Assembly (NCBI GenBank): GCA_020629715.1
Contig: JAHDCU010000009.1
Location: 124,001-188,000 of the forward strand
Source of the DNA: Saprospiraceae bacterium
Lineage (GTDB): Bacteria; Bacteroidota; Bacteroidia; Chitinophagales; Saprospiraceae
DNA: 64,000 nt
Direction of reading: 5' to 3'
The notes under the pieces are model-generated. The model was not told where the DNA came from. It searched no databases and saw nothing but the letters and a program-made list of their open reading frames with translations. Positions 36,301-38,678 of this stretch are shown one piece after another. Positions within the stretch are counted from its first letter, which is position 1. The number at the start of each line of letters is the position of its first letter. Position numbers and translations under genes: made by a program.

Positions 36301-37026
36301 ATCGGAGACGTTAATGAGACAGTAGATCCTTCAGGTCTTACTTCAGGAAGTCTTGAGACACGATCAAGAGATTTCATACTCGAAATCAGAAATGTAGACG
36401 TTACGGTACAAGAGGATAAGGTCATACTTCCGATCTATGCGACTACCATTTTGAATATAGCAGGTATGCAAATGGTGCTCAAGCAAAAAGGACTTGACAA
36501 CATTAGTTTCCGTGCTGGACAATTAGATATATCTGAAGAGCATTATAACCATATCGAAGATGAACTTCGTATCTCTTGGAATCATGTTGGAGTAGAATTA
36601 GACACCGAAACTCCACTATTTTATATCGAATATCCACAAGGCACTATCGAGAAGGATCAGTTGGAGTCTGCTATGGTTTCTGCACGATCAGAGATTTATA
36701 CGATACAGGAAGGTAAAATAGCTTCGGAAAATATTAGGATTGAGATATCAGATGATCGTGATCTTACATTTGAAGTATTACAAAATAGTCCTAATCCATT
36801 TATCTATAGTACAAGTATCGATTACTACCTACCTACGGATAGTGAAGTTTCCTTGACGATCACAGATATGCTAGGAAATACCATTTATCAAACGGAAGTA
36901 TCAGCGGTAAAAGGGCTTAATCAATGGATTATCGACGATCGTATTATTAATGCACCAGGTGCCTACGTGGCAAGGATTACACATGATCAAGAAACTAAAT
37001 CGATCAAAATGATAAACATTAAGTAA
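9352..37026 (+). CDS. Giant secreted multidomain repeat protein, 9,224 residues (HYR/DUF11/P-domain/dockerin-like, T9SS type A)
   Basis: One uninterrupted frame, only ATG start available. Residues 1-43 are a long signal peptide (hydrophobic core about 27-40). Domains in order: CBM-like jelly roll (44-174, FSSNLTGWNASG); Cys-containing DUF11-like repeats (about 175-2140); SdrD_B-like domain (2148-2258, GIGDTIFYDLNLDGIQD); three DUF11 domains near 2374, 2542 and 2709; Cys-rich HYR-like domains from 2853, including five tandem eight-domain blocks (3125-6663); three DUF11-type units (6749, 6905, 7061; period 156 residues); more HYR domains from 7228 interrupted by a lamin-tail-like insert near 7394; proprotein-convertase P domain (7579-7713); a dockerin-like pair (8878-8938, DLVIIQRHILGI and DLIELRKLILGI); T9SS type A tail (9144-9224, NSPNPF). 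The protein should cross the outer membrane by T9SS and act at the surface. HYR folds are adhesive in known proteins; the role in adhesion, gliding or matrix is inferred. Confidence 0.9.
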   Translation: MRKLPSSQYLSEKNFIAGFTIHVNRYLFLLLILQITSYSLESQDCSFVSNGDFSSNLTGWNASGNVAASGGQAVFSQSNSPVDGVISQNISLTTCNEYELTLDVGAAGVNNSQAVEVFIDGVSQGIFNPQSSNPNRITLPLTALQDNIEIRFEDRTGNTIAEDLFLDNIEVCEITNNEVDITLANIATSVNSCGDLSYGVLISNATNASLMNGMLILPDALEYESISDVSGATVTGAASGTVSISNITSSDISFAVNTNVGCNMINTSDQIGFTVSYVDCNSNTITFDETFNNVTLNSPNIDITNSAPPFFNAQIGLEQSIMNTVENVGNADAADVIYCVLDNVNLNLTNVTIGGVSLSAASSSPAGQSCFVIPGGIAQGASVDVVETYTVVSCIATSDDLTRRAQFGCDDDSDCLEEPQGQFPLTTITYDVPDPILDIDINFVSNINICGPVETATVSIMYTNGQDVDLTNVNIEMLMPDNIEITAINSISGGTITSDATNTMLSVTDLAPNTTLIYEVEMISGCAMSGTSQSFDLNLTHDPLCEGATDNAIASSNNYSLQSANLSVLSSSIIGNQRPGMNIYDAILGIVDTLKVPVVNAGSGVIEEFTYFVINPPSLTIQGVSFAGMNIPPSSTNGDTVFYTIGSDIIMQAMQGTTVDGDSFFEENESIFLCEAWLGTECQTGQLEPIMRGAQFGCQGVTCSVSNISSTGINFDFAGPDLAISTYEPYTYRPACYATENTEYGFEVTNNGLANAKDITFEINQEFYTGAIVGSSLMYSIGDPNGPFTAATIGSNDPNPGYGCVSGADNYRSLNAEMLNVDLEPGQTLYFKYELDHSCNCRGCDVLYVYRNNVRSVTYTDPCDKDFIDNTDYQRGGNNARFFGFVEGESNSPASGGCVRYSVTDAQNSWFSGSNRTLYPNAYLEVTIVADCGLDIAPSSIQWVDEDGTVYTPTIVNGTDNNGVGIDDEIVVRFGDTAAGNDPYPSGFSLSGDTGLEFCYTPDCSEKPGGGCSTTSNITVNPTFVTDPSCVACTERADCSTPFPISFDCPGCGPCDGMSHTNLDIRRVNYGLPDADNDQSPDGGIIIDTSLVAFKRFLTGDTLKATFEGIVNDDDNSETWVNAFATIDINSTNFTILGGDLKVYDASNGNMLRSCQVLSQFADGTRLVTDISADVLSGLACDDFDGFQYEDQDSVVVCVYYKTKDELINEQSENVTYNTWFYLSDDTYAQGDTARCNFLFENMQQIGIRNYHNDVIAGRNFGGCELSPFYLRSDLNYGALGFDEFPNEIRPVGTPETIVFTKPSEFNFRNDSHQFRYRQYIGTDRDIVPQSSVIPQQYFIEDGDELTFLAKDYLESLGHDELPMDEGGIFWFFPAIQGNCLSEETTYQSSFAATWEVDEQVFCAPSFEVEETTENWNYTGGAELIITTPTPVNNIREPRACVTLELKNTTNIDAPFSFLNIQATTGGLVVQSLTETTDGASTLITPTDFGIYPLMDTDAGANRSFELCVNVTDCDPQTLDFSAGWDCVEYPTTIEEATCADPSSIQFNTELGSLDGQLITPGANISVDLCDTVDFVYKMSSTQVGNIKDVIFDFTLPGGMELVPNTYEVAYPVPFDESMAVYQYFQEPILTSGTTFIDTVTAHYGQLDSFGLIGSPGSITNSNIILARFKARTTCGYTSGATPSFGSSASDACNQPVNIVTTPGVRVLITDNIPNYDINIDIGDLTLNPCNEDESVIEVGLTISAGAGVTTEVGDSTFVILPPGIEYTGIYNNISNSSIPPVVVDDNGKTILKMPLEAGLANGDQVVFDLGVRAVDIGQSCKIYEILIQTNSTREEMCGMETCDIKVLSGEKRINVSIQKPQLDIDDLELTLATMPPNMGTLNYTVVIENNGLVPQSAVNDINLELYSDANNNGFVDYGSDLLVTTITENANIAPGQSVTITGSMPLPPTGLCNVLGAINNQTTCTCSSSSSNQIKVDIENNFDDMVEVCSGESISIGPDPINGYDYEWVGVESASETALSTTTATMTNFQFDNTSGSNIVWDYALRTSFETCYSFDTVQVTLYPDNDATVAPQACIGSSFVLPGPGGGSNFMTTPATGLDDPSSQTPRIDNITEGITTYTMTYDDINGCPTERVFNVNGITCAPNTGIGDTIFYDLNLDGIQDMTEVGIPNVTVFLYNSTNTTPGNHIGITMTDANGYYIFENIPSGNYAVGVDFPAGFIPTAQDVGPDDNDSDIDATTGLTGAYFIPNGMIDTTVDAGFIPDCSLMVEIVAISECQFTDPGHQREVTIEIDWTNAVYTYDFLGGSDTIVLTTLGQEFKLPITTLNGSTSVNVVMQGGTVDQDIIANVVLTDHPVCMAMDEVMNVSACIYDVAMIKDLDPTIVPVYGQELPFEITVANQGQQPLNNIKINDYLPAGMTFDQASNPNWMQSGDTLMYLVSDTLDVGEMIQIPLNLAIVMSDQQGAYLNKSEIVSFQDTLGTDRSAQDIDSTPDNNPNNDAGGLADSGSDDSFDGDGSGAIDDNNPNTDEDDADPELVSIIDVALAKNIVTPGPYTYGQAVTFEIVVHNQGNVDLQNIVVNDFIPAGYSYLPVNNTDWSEIGGTASTTIGMLPALSSTTVSIELQIEEAGDKDYVNIAEIESFQNLAGNDISDRDIDSRADGDPTNDAGGLPGSDSDGSINGNGTGAALDNDATTDEDDMDVAFISVPMLDVTKTTTGVEMASSQVQGNFDVTFEIELENTGTTKLNNIKLQDNLQEQIGGTFIRVVGVPEITSSNATMDPTVNTGYNGAVIDSIFTGIDGCLRVDESLTVEITIEVVGLSGTDVNEAIAMATDSLGSMVMDMDTAVIKIPTCFLDVDCPLVDQGTYTCADQVPAAATDVASFNAIDSAADIKNFCEIPTVTVVESSSGTGCPASPLTITRTYTITDAGDPDIGPETVECTVTYTVIDNVKPIVMAEASDLFLECADPANTALINTWVANSGGATVMEMCSTPSWTSAAGTPSNDCGNSNTTPYTFTATDDCGNSVTITANIVITDTTDPIINLPTSTDNAECGTTEEATLATWLASASGSDTCGDVTVTAALVSTTEGCLSTNTVVTHTYLFTVTDECGNVTTATDQFRINDTTAPSITAPSNLTIACGDDVSAMLADWLDNYTVTEACQDFTVSNNYNGSVPSLCTGSPLVVVWTVTDDCGASSTASASIVVTPDTTNPTFVNCPADITMNVDAGQCDANIVYSTPIADDCNGATVAFTSGIMSGQTFPLGDTDIVFTATDACGNTSTCEFTITVVDSDEPTIQCPTNDVVVCNDDNSCTWNSTAAITPVGLDDCPSASISHQVTGATTIAANTAGAIPTGTSFALGTSTITYTITDGAGNTSTCSFNVVVEDCTAPVITCAADLTLECGDATNSTAISTWIANTTATDNCPAAATSVTVTNEIIATLEQCGNATTTIYQFTATDAAGNTSTCRSNVIIEDNTAPVIAAFTTDVTVECDGNGNVDGLLGWLADHGNIPEANVTEACGNFTWYNDYSQASYTANATCADDIGMYTVNFWVEDECGNTSNMIQLDYIIEDTTDPVLEAPANLVINCGDDANTSIINQWLQQYNATDLCSNVSVANNYNTLTLPTTCEAGSNMITVMWTATDDCGNENTATASITIVDNEQPVIMVPPTDLFVECSSASRAADIAAWIAASGNGSATDNCADPVTISFTAGTPQNQCGSTSTIPYTFTATDECGNSISTFANLIIVDETPAILTLPTATNTFACNAVGTGLTDWIASASATDECGGDVTITTALISEVSSCDTDMHTNMTSTYLFTATDACGNISTGQADFIIEDTTAPSITAPSNLTIACGDDVSAMLADWLDNYTVTEACQDFTVSNNYNGSVPSLCTGSPLVVVWTVTDDCGASSTASASIVVTPDTTNPTFVNCPADITMNVDAGQCDANIVYSTPIADDCNGATVAFTSGIMSGQTFPLGDTDIVFTATDACGNTSTCEFTITVVDSDEPTIQCPTNDVVVCNDDNSCTWNSTAAITPVGLDDCPSASISHQVTGATTIAANTAGAIPTGTSFALGTSTITYTITDGAGNTSTCSFNVVVEDCTAPVITCAADLTLECGDATNSTAISTWIANTTATDNCPAAATSVTVTNEIIATLEQCGNATTTIYQFTATDAAGNTSTCRSNVIIEDNTAPVIAAFTTDVTVECDGNGNVDGLLGWLADHGNIPEANVTEACGNFTWYNDYSQASYTANATCADDIGMYTVNFWVEDECGNTSNMIQLDYIIEDTTDPTIEAPANLVINCGDDANTSIINQWLQQYNATDLCSNVSVVNNYNTLTLPTTCNESITVMWTATDDCGNEETATATISIVDNERPIIVTPPADLFVECDGAGNTVTINTWAGIFAGMTASDNCDNAVTLSAVPGTIIDECGSSLTIPYIFTATDDCGNSVSEIAYVYIEDTTPPVITLPTADNTEDCNGDITASVNTWLASASATDVCGGPTSINYSLVNEVESCSGTNTFITRTYAFTATDDCNNESTISTATFVIEDTTAPVITAPNDLTITCGDNIALLISQWLENYTVVEACQSVSVNTNFNPALVPNLCDGAPYTVTFTVTDGCGAMSTDQADIIVTPDTTSPTFINCPTNLTVNVDAGQCDANVVYSTPVAEDCNGATVAFTSGIRSGQTFPLGDTEIVFTATDACGNTSTCEFTITVVDSDEPMLQCPFNDVVVCTDTDVCTWNSTSSILPIGLDDCPSAMITHEVSGATVIAANSAGAVPVGTVFLLGTSTVTYTITDGAGNSSTCSFDVVVNDCQAPTLTCSDRRDVACGSEDLQGWFDSIESTMTDNCSATDDLTFTQQLITDFSSCGGTIEQTYLFTVTDEAGNSSTCFATYESDDTVDPSIDTEASDLTIQCNGGTQSTALIAWLENNGGAVASDACSGPISWTNNYTGDLTTVCGTNGAVLVTFTATDDCGNFSTTSATFTIEDTTAPVLTVPNNLVLECGNNLNDAIIANWINSASSEDACEGTLSVTNDYTTATPTDLCGQTGVTTVTFTTTDACNNETVLTRTITIEDNTAPSIDSEAQDLLLECADPNNATLIANWLTADGNAIASDICSDEALVWLDPIAGVDMSTCGDATTTMYTFTVEDNCGNTSTTTASIIITDTTAPILTAPVAQVEECGNIVVDIDSWKAEATATDDCDSDVVITNQLWNTIPACGNTYEETYLFTATDACGNTSTAFSTYTVEDTSDPTVIPPSADLVLECGNESNDQLISAWLESATATDANDCNAVEVSYTYPGNLPTIDCSGNAGITVTFSATDACGNTNTGTRMIIMNDTTNPVFLNCPADMTVNVDVDLCENNVVYSTPVVFDTCDDNLTLTPDPDNIPSGSAFPLGTTPISYTVTDDCGNTAVCEFTITVVDSDVPSIDCPSNQVVVCTDDNSCTWNADAQTNPIYNDNCPGLDVIYTITGATTASGNADAINTVMGDGIVFNLGTSTVTYTITDPAGNSSFCSFVVIVEDCQSPTFSCSNVRDIACGDEDIAGWMADIQATAMDNCNSNAELTMTNVLLTDFSSCGNTFEQTYLFTVSDLAGNTSTCIATYETDDTVDPIIDNSNTADLTLECSGGNQSQALLGWLNNNAGATATDACSLPIVWTNNYTGDLTTVCGTTGNVTVVFSATDDCGNTSTTSATFTIEDTTAPVLTLPNNLVLECGNNLNDAIIANWINSASSEDACEGTLAVTNDYATAAPTDLCGETGVTTVSFTTTDACDNQTVLTRTITIEDNTAPSIDSEAQDLLLECADPNNATLIANWLTADGNAIASDICSDEALVWLDPIAGVDMSTCGDATTTMYTFTVEDNCGNTSTTTASIIITDTTAPILTAPVAQVEECGNIIVDIDSWKAEATATDDCDSDVVITNQLWNTIPACGNTYEETYLFTATDACGNTSTVFSTYTIEDTSNPTVIPPSADLVLECGNESNDQLISAWLESATATDANNCNAVEVSYTYPGNLPTIDCSGNAGITVTFTATDACGNTNTGTRMIIMNDTTAPVFLNCPADMTVNVDVDLCENNVVYSTPVVFDTCDDNLTLTPDPDNIPSGSAFPLGTTPISYTVTDDCGNTAVCEFTITVVDSDVPSIDCPSNQVVVCTDDGDCTWTADAQTNPVYNDNCPGLDVSYTITGATTASGNADAINTVLGDGVVFNLGTSTVTYTITDPAGNSSICSFIVIVEDCESPTFSCSDVRDIACGDEDIAGWMATIQSTAMDNCNSNAELTMTNVLLTDFSSCGNTFEQTYLFTVSDLAGNTSTCIATYETDDTVDPVIDNSNTADLTLECSGGNQSQALLGWLNNNAGATATDACSLPIVWTNNYTGDLTTVCGTTGNVTVVFSATDDCGNTSTTSATFTIEDTTAPVLTLPNNLVLECGNNLNDAIIANWINSASSEDACEGTLAVTNDYATAAPTDLCGETGVTTVTFTTTDACDNETVLTRTITIEDNTDPSIDSEAQDLLLECADPNNATLIANWLTADGNAVASDICSDEALVWLDPIAGVEMYTCGDATTTMYTFTVEDNCGNTSTTTASIIITDTTAPVLTAPVAQVEECGNIVVNLATWQAEAMATDDCDSDVVITNQLWNTIPACGNTYEETYLFTATDACGNTSTAFSTYTIEDTTDPIAMCCPDFDIALGDDGLASITVDDINCGSTDNCTSAENLQVSIDKALFTFEDVGDNVITLTVTDECGNSSTCTTTVNVLANANIGIAKRVVSITNNPDGSANVIFEFNIQNYGETPVSKIQVNDLMGDVFMAPCMVTIASITSDEFTVNEDYDGYAEMNMLVGDDIINAGDKGAILVEIVADNCVSQGPYFNTATLTGTSQDGSILMDVSMDGSNPDPSGDGSATESSETPITFFNNNVIGIAKRVVNATLNQDGSYDIIYEFNVENYGTEFLREVQVMDNLGSVFMAPCAINIVELTSDDFIVGDYDGVSDITLLSGVDELWPGEKGAILLAINVEDCAGNLGPFFNSAFASGLDPDDVVISDTSHDGSNPDPDGNDIPDEDDPTVVSFMEAPSLGVAKRISYGPVSEDGMNWEMSYEIKVVNGGNIDIELDAINEDLATTFSMAEGWQILGYESDELFLNPDYDGDNDINLINPGNILMANGGDATILVTVLVNPDDFDGPYNNSVVANGRTPGGQFLSDISQDGTDPDPDGTGFENNNDPTPVTFGCCGQILNIPPDTIAPVFINCPRPPVIVDAPEGWCSAFVNFSPPVLEDDCSATDEITVIQIDGTGLETGDLFPVGLSVLIFQATDKCGNSSTCEIEVIVNDFHTPPMISCPEDQSLTTIASTCEAIVNDISPLVVDNCPDNTSLRYEVKQNNVVVECGIGDASGIVLPAGEYTMCYTVFDQPLIWVTEINQSGTDQLEITNMGPNTFNIGYLKIRRTGLGAELDTVPLNTILAVGDTYTHTFDTDIAETDPAGYEIFFYNNTYDIVATNGFPLTGWSGELTSGDAYRTDHCLGNQASDWTLVSECNMSSISILNDGLTPLPDNGASSSLQSEPPSMDACTFNIVIADEEAPQCASVEILDFTNTNVNINANACEMSTITVTPSTELWGVQISDLRITHPNVADLNISLLGPNGEEVQLISNLCAGMADINVNLSDTSATNVATAPCAPLGNGGWYIPIESLSPFDGILSGGDWTLIVENTGEDVGTLDSWTLELISYLPYDQADVVIENDDDVCGAVYTWTHPVARDNCNMALIMVEYTSDDNITLPSDGLVPQGMEVTELFAVGTTQVTYYLVDNSGNTNTCGFTVTVNDTQAPELPDGCPDDIDINLDPGACCVPITFTDPTIVENCAVDTIIYSPSTGSEFCTGMTEVTLTVRDESGNETTCTFNVNIIAHEPDQGTFACNGSINLSLGTDCTATVTPDMVLEGDFYGCYDDYCVTVIDAQGDTIPNATFDLSHVGGMYTVTISDCNGGGNSCWGTINLEEKLIPEIECPSDITISCIDDYEDFTLTGDVTLLTCETNIVTTHVDSLAVYGNCDDPRADIFRTWYVSDFSNNSVSCTQKITIKGYETLDIQWPDDLTLANSLDCASVDADPALTEPAQSGMPMIAGNPIIGNHFCEINVGYWDEVLVDANCPTGYSILRNWIIEDECSPLSGDLNPIRHIQRIKVDDKLPPVINLLDDVTIEVKEDNCTADYTLPDIVQNDNCSEATFVINTPIGDVSGNSINNLPKGRHEITIIVTDVCNNQVIHKLNITVTDLTSPTIVAQQNTVVSISNITGSRIYLESIDEGSYDNCSEVHLEIRRMDDICGIAGNTTFNNDGHEDDDPADSDDGQYITFCCDDLDQVDQEGNVFGEIAVVIRAWDDADFDNVFGSAGDNMNEAMVMVRIQDKITPTITCPDDMTVTCDVDILDFTVLGSAIATGTCGTMEVSYTDENFLNDCNIGTVIRTWSVDSDPSVNCTQRIVINPIDYGIAIDWTTVPDMELTNCPGNIDFGTPSWSADPCDQVGFSIESDTFNTNNGACFSILNQWTVINWCTYDPLNPLSPGIWKHDQTIHVFDDVAPVIASCGTETITINDDTDADGNGITCEHNGYVYTNTATDGSSNDCAGSTLSWTVDFDFNQNGTIEYSASSAYPSSLAGSWTDQNGVLRTYITPTASGTVMSLPAINNIIAGTHSITVSTSDGCGNTTSCTSTLVVEDNKAPQIYCLNIATALMSNGQVEIWASDLVQSTDDNCSDQNDILLTFDGVAPVASLISQQHYFDENGVSTLANYNAGLAQNWNPITKVSAKILLSAQGPSFTEEVTAWDENLNSSSCIVTVSTSESSDMMTINGRVAMYSGEDLNNVIVTNSTDLIGYPIADTTAVEGSFSFSDQSMNLDYNLTAEKDIDLMNGVSTLDLVIIQRHILGINNLDNPYKLIAADINHNDNVSATDLIELRKLILGIFETLPNNTSYRIFTNETINNPEYPWDMEAQWSIDSSNMVDDFDFMAVKIGDVNETVDPSGLTSGSLETRSRDFILEIRNVDVTVQEDKVILPIYATTILNIAGMQMVLKQKGLDNISFRAGQLDISEEHYNHIEDELRISWNHVGVELDTETPLFYIEYPQGTIEKDQLESAMVSARSEIYTIQEGKIASENIRIEISDDRDLTFEVLQNSPNPFIYSTSIDYYLPTDSEVSLTITDMLGNTIYQTEVSAVKGLNQWIIDDRIINAPGAYVARITHDQETKSIKMINIK
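18201..18723 (+). repeat. Partial super-repeat (domains G and H) preceding unit 1
   Basis: Two HYR-like domains whose sequences correspond to the seventh and eighth domains of the full blocks: one begins KPIVMAEASDLFLECADP, the other DPIINLPTSTDNAECG. This looks like a truncated block in front of the five complete ones. It lies within the 9,224-residue protein. Confidence 0.65.
18724..20856 (+). repeat. Super-repeat unit 1, 2,133 bp, eight HYR-like domains (A-H)
   Basis: Starts at APSITAPSNLTIACGDD. Domain order, by opening motif: A LTIACGDD, B FVNCPADITMNVDAGQC, C IQCPTNDVVVC, D ITCAADLTLECGD, E TTDVTVECDG, F ANLVINCGDDANT, G PTDLFVEC, H PTATNTFAC. From 18778 to 20037 the DNA showed no difference from unit 2 in any line compared (1,260 bp). 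Confidence 0.85.
20857..22983 (+). repeat. Super-repeat unit 2, 2,127 bp
   Basis: Same A-H order as unit 1. The first ~1.3 kb copies unit 1 exactly at DNA level; domains F to H have then diverged, for example TTCNESITVMW where unit 1 has TTCEAGSNMITVMW. The sharp change from identity to divergence begins near 22171. Confidence 0.85.
22984..25080 (+). repeat. Super-repeat unit 3, 2,097 bp
   Basis: Begins APVITAPNDLTITCGDN. Domains A to C follow units 1 and 2; domain D switches to a shorter form (CSDRRDVACGSEDLQGW), and E to H take the forms shared with units 4 and 5. It therefore bridges the two sub-families. The 699-residue length reflects the shorter D domain. Confidence 0.8.
25081..27210 (+). 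repeat. Super-repeat unit 4, 2,130 bp
   Basis: Begins DPTVIPPSADLVLECGN. Nearly identical in protein to unit 5, and identical in DNA to unit 3 over much of domain G (24562-24800 against 26692-26930), while other stretches differ at many third codon positions. Confidence 0.85.
27211..29340 (+). repeat. Super-repeat unit 5, 2,130 bp
   Basis: Begins NPTVIPPSADLVLECGN and ends where the sequence changes to DPIAMCCPDFDIALGDDG. About 400 bp around domains E-F (28299-28700) is identical to unit 4 (26169-26570), flanked by regions with synonymous differences. Confidence 0.85.
29596..31005 (+). repeat. Three DUF11-type units with exact 468-bp period
   Basis: Units start at 29596 (IGIAKRVVSITNNPDG), 30064 (IGIAKRVVNATLNQDG) and 30532 (LGVAKRISYGPVSEDG). 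Each ends in a DGSNPDP or DGTDPDPDG acidic loop and a TPVTF-type strand. The first two are closest in sequence; the third is more diverged and uses a different middle. They form a spacer between the HYR super-repeats and the C-terminal mixed region. Confidence 0.75.
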
Positions 37027-37089
37027 TCTATTGGTATTGCTTGAGAGTACATATTGAAAAAATTGATATTATTAATTTTATTAATATTG

Positions 37090-37097
37090 TACCTTTG
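37090..37097 (+). promoter_or_regulatory. Candidate -7 box of the recA promoter
   Basis: TACCTTTG fits TAnnTTTG exactly and lies 29 bases before the recA ATG. The nearest upstream TTG (37063-37065) is 24 bases away, slightly longer than usual. An AT-only inverted repeat (TATTAAT, three T, ATTAATA; 37070-37086) fills the spacer and might be an operator, but AT-rich palindromes arise easily by chance. Confidence 0.55.
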
Positions 37098-37126
37098 ATT
37101 ATTACCAATGTGATAAACCATAACTC

Positions 37127-38161
37127 ATGTCTAAAGAACTAGAAGCTAAAAAGAAAGCGCTTGCGCTGGCCGTGGATAAACTCGAGAAATCTTACGGTAA
37201 AGGAACAGTAATGAAACTTGGCGATAAGCAAGTAGTCAATGTAGATGCTATATCTACGGGTTCTTTAGGTCTTGATATTGCTCTTGGTATAGGAGGATTT
37301 CCTAGAGGAAGAGTAGTAGAAATATATGGTCCAGAATCATCGGGTAAAACCACGCTAGCCATACATGCTATTGCACAGTGTCAAAAGAAAGGCGGTATAG
37401 CTGCTTTTGTAGATGCAGAGCATGCTTTTGATAGATTTTATGCGGAAAAACTCGGTGTCGATACCGAAAATCTACTTATTTCTCAACCAGATAATGGGGA
37501 GCAAGCACTAGAAATTGCCGAAAACCTCATCCGATCAGGAGCGATCGATATTATCGTGATTGACTCTGTGGCAGCATTAGTTCCAAGAGCAGAGATCGAA
37601 GGTGAGATGGGTGACTCTAAGATGGGTCTACAGGCAAGACTGATGTCTCAAGCTTTACGTAAGCTTACTGCCACGATCGGTCGTACTGGATGTTGCTGTA
37701 TATTCATCAACCAATTGAGAGAGAAGATTGGTGTGATGTTCGGTAATCCTGAAACCACAACTGGTGGTAATGCATTGAAGTTTTATGCATCGGTACGATT
37801 AGATATCCGTAGATCAGGTGCTGCACATAAGGATAAAGAAGGGAATATTATCGGTAATCCTGTCAAGGTGAAAGTGGTGAAAAACAAATTGGCTCCACCA
37901 TTTAGACTAGCGTTATTCGATATTATGTATGGTGAAGGAATCTCCAAGACGGGTGAGATTATCGATATTGCCGTAGATCATGATGTTATCCAAAAAAGTG
38001 GCTCATGGTATGCATACGGAGGAACTAAAATTGCTCAAGGTCGAGAATCCGCACGTCAGTTTCTGAAAGACAACGAGGAAGTAGCTCTAGAAATCGAGCA
38101 AAAGATCATGGCTATTTTCAAACCAGAAGAGGACGGTAATACGAAAGAGGAAGAGGCCTAA
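37127..38161 (+). CDS. recA: Recombinase RecA
   Basis: RecA forms ATP-dependent filaments on single-stranded DNA, pairs homologous strands and promotes repressor self-cleavage in the SOS response. Identity is certain from the Walker A motif GPESSGKT at residues 68-75, the FVDAEHAFD segment, the Walker B-like [19 protein letters not shown], the L2-region [21 protein letters not shown] and the KNKLAPPFR loop. Length 344 and the acidic C-terminal tail ([12 protein letters not shown]) are normal. It begins 100 bases after the giant repeat gene, with its own -7 box, and ends in a strong terminator, so it is probably a single-gene unit. No LexA-like site is recognisable. Confidence 0.99.
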   Translation: MSKELEAKKKALALAVDKLEKSYGKGTVMKLGDKQVVNVDAISTGSLGLDIALGIGGFPRGRVVEIYGPESSGKTTLAIHAIAQCQKKGGIAAFVDAEHAFDRFYAEKLGVDTENLLISQPDNGEQALEIAENLIRSGAIDIIVIDSVAALVPRAEIEGEMGDSKMGLQARLMSQALRKLTATIGRTGCCCIFINQLREKIGVMFGNPETTTGGNALKFYASVRLDIRRSGAAHKDKEGNIIGNPVKVKVVKNKLAPPFRLALFDIMYGEGISKTGEIIDIAVDHDVIQKSGSWYAYGGTKIAQGRESARQFLKDNEEVALEIEQKIMAIFKPEEDGNTKEEEA

Positions 38162-38190
38162 ATAAAATAGGCAAAACGAAGAATACCTAA

Positions 38191-38222
38191 AGCATTGTAA
38201 GAAAACTTACAATGCTTTTTTT
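38191..38222 (+). terminator. Rho-independent terminator after recA
   Basis: A perfect 11-bp stem, AGCATTGTAAG and CTTACAATGCT, with an AAAA loop, followed by a run of seven T. It lies 29 bases after the recA stop and before the convergent DoxX-like gene. Confidence 0.92.
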
Positions 38223-38260
38223 GTACCAATTATGGAATACAAAAAGAACAGAAAATCTTT

Positions 38261-38626
38261 CTATTGTTCTCGTTGAAGTAAAGCACCTATTAACTCAGGT
38301 TTTCTCAGCATCGTACCTACGTATAAAATAATTGAAAGTAAAATACCAATGAGTGGAAATTCTCCCATCGCTAGCTCTCCTACGATCACTCCTCCATAAT
38401 AACTACACATCAAAAAGAATCCAATATTAGAGGTCTTGGGTATCAAGTACATCACTACGCAAAATAGAGATAAGGCTCCTAATAAAGGCAGACTGTCAAT
38501 ATAAGGTAGCTTTTCTGCAAGCTCAGGATTATTACTGATCTTATTGATTGCCCCACCGATCAATGCTCCTACTGGCAATAGAGATAATACCCAACCTATT
38601 ATGTTTCTTGTCTTACTTACTTTCAT
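38261..38626 (-). CDS. DoxX-like small membrane protein
   Basis: A 121-residue protein with four predicted membrane helices. The pattern fits the DoxX-like family: an N-terminal helix (IIGWVLSLLPVGALIGGAI), a segment with LPLLGALSLFCVVMYLIPKT, a third helix with GFFLMCSYYGGVIVGE, and a final helix ending in the cytosolic-looking LRKPEL. The start is set at the ATG ending at 38626, because the alternative start at 38656 adds a polar extension not expected in the family. Function in this subfamily is unknown; some relatives affect redox balance or membrane integrity. Downstream of, and likely co-transcribed with, the GT39 gene (22 or 52 bases apart). Confidence 0.7.
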   Translation of the reverse strand: MKVSKTRNIIGWVLSLLPVGALIGGAINKISNNPELAEKLPYIDSLPLLGALSLFCVVMYLIPKTSNIGFFLMCSYYGGVIVGELAMGEFPLIGILLSIILYVGTMLRKPELIGALLQREQ

Positions 38627-38678
38627 GACGATTAGTTTTGATTTAGAAATATACACTAATTTTTAGCGATTGTTTCCT

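Noticed and set aside
9352-37026. Non-ribosomal or polyketide synthetase, suspected from the gene size
   Set aside because: No adenylation, ketosynthase or carrier motifs; the translation is a chain of HYR and DUF11 repeats with a signal peptide and sorting tail.
37127-38161. A mobile element or phage boundary between the giant gene and recA
   Set aside because: No integrase, transposase, direct repeats or tRNA junction is seen; recA is complete and has its own promoter and terminator.
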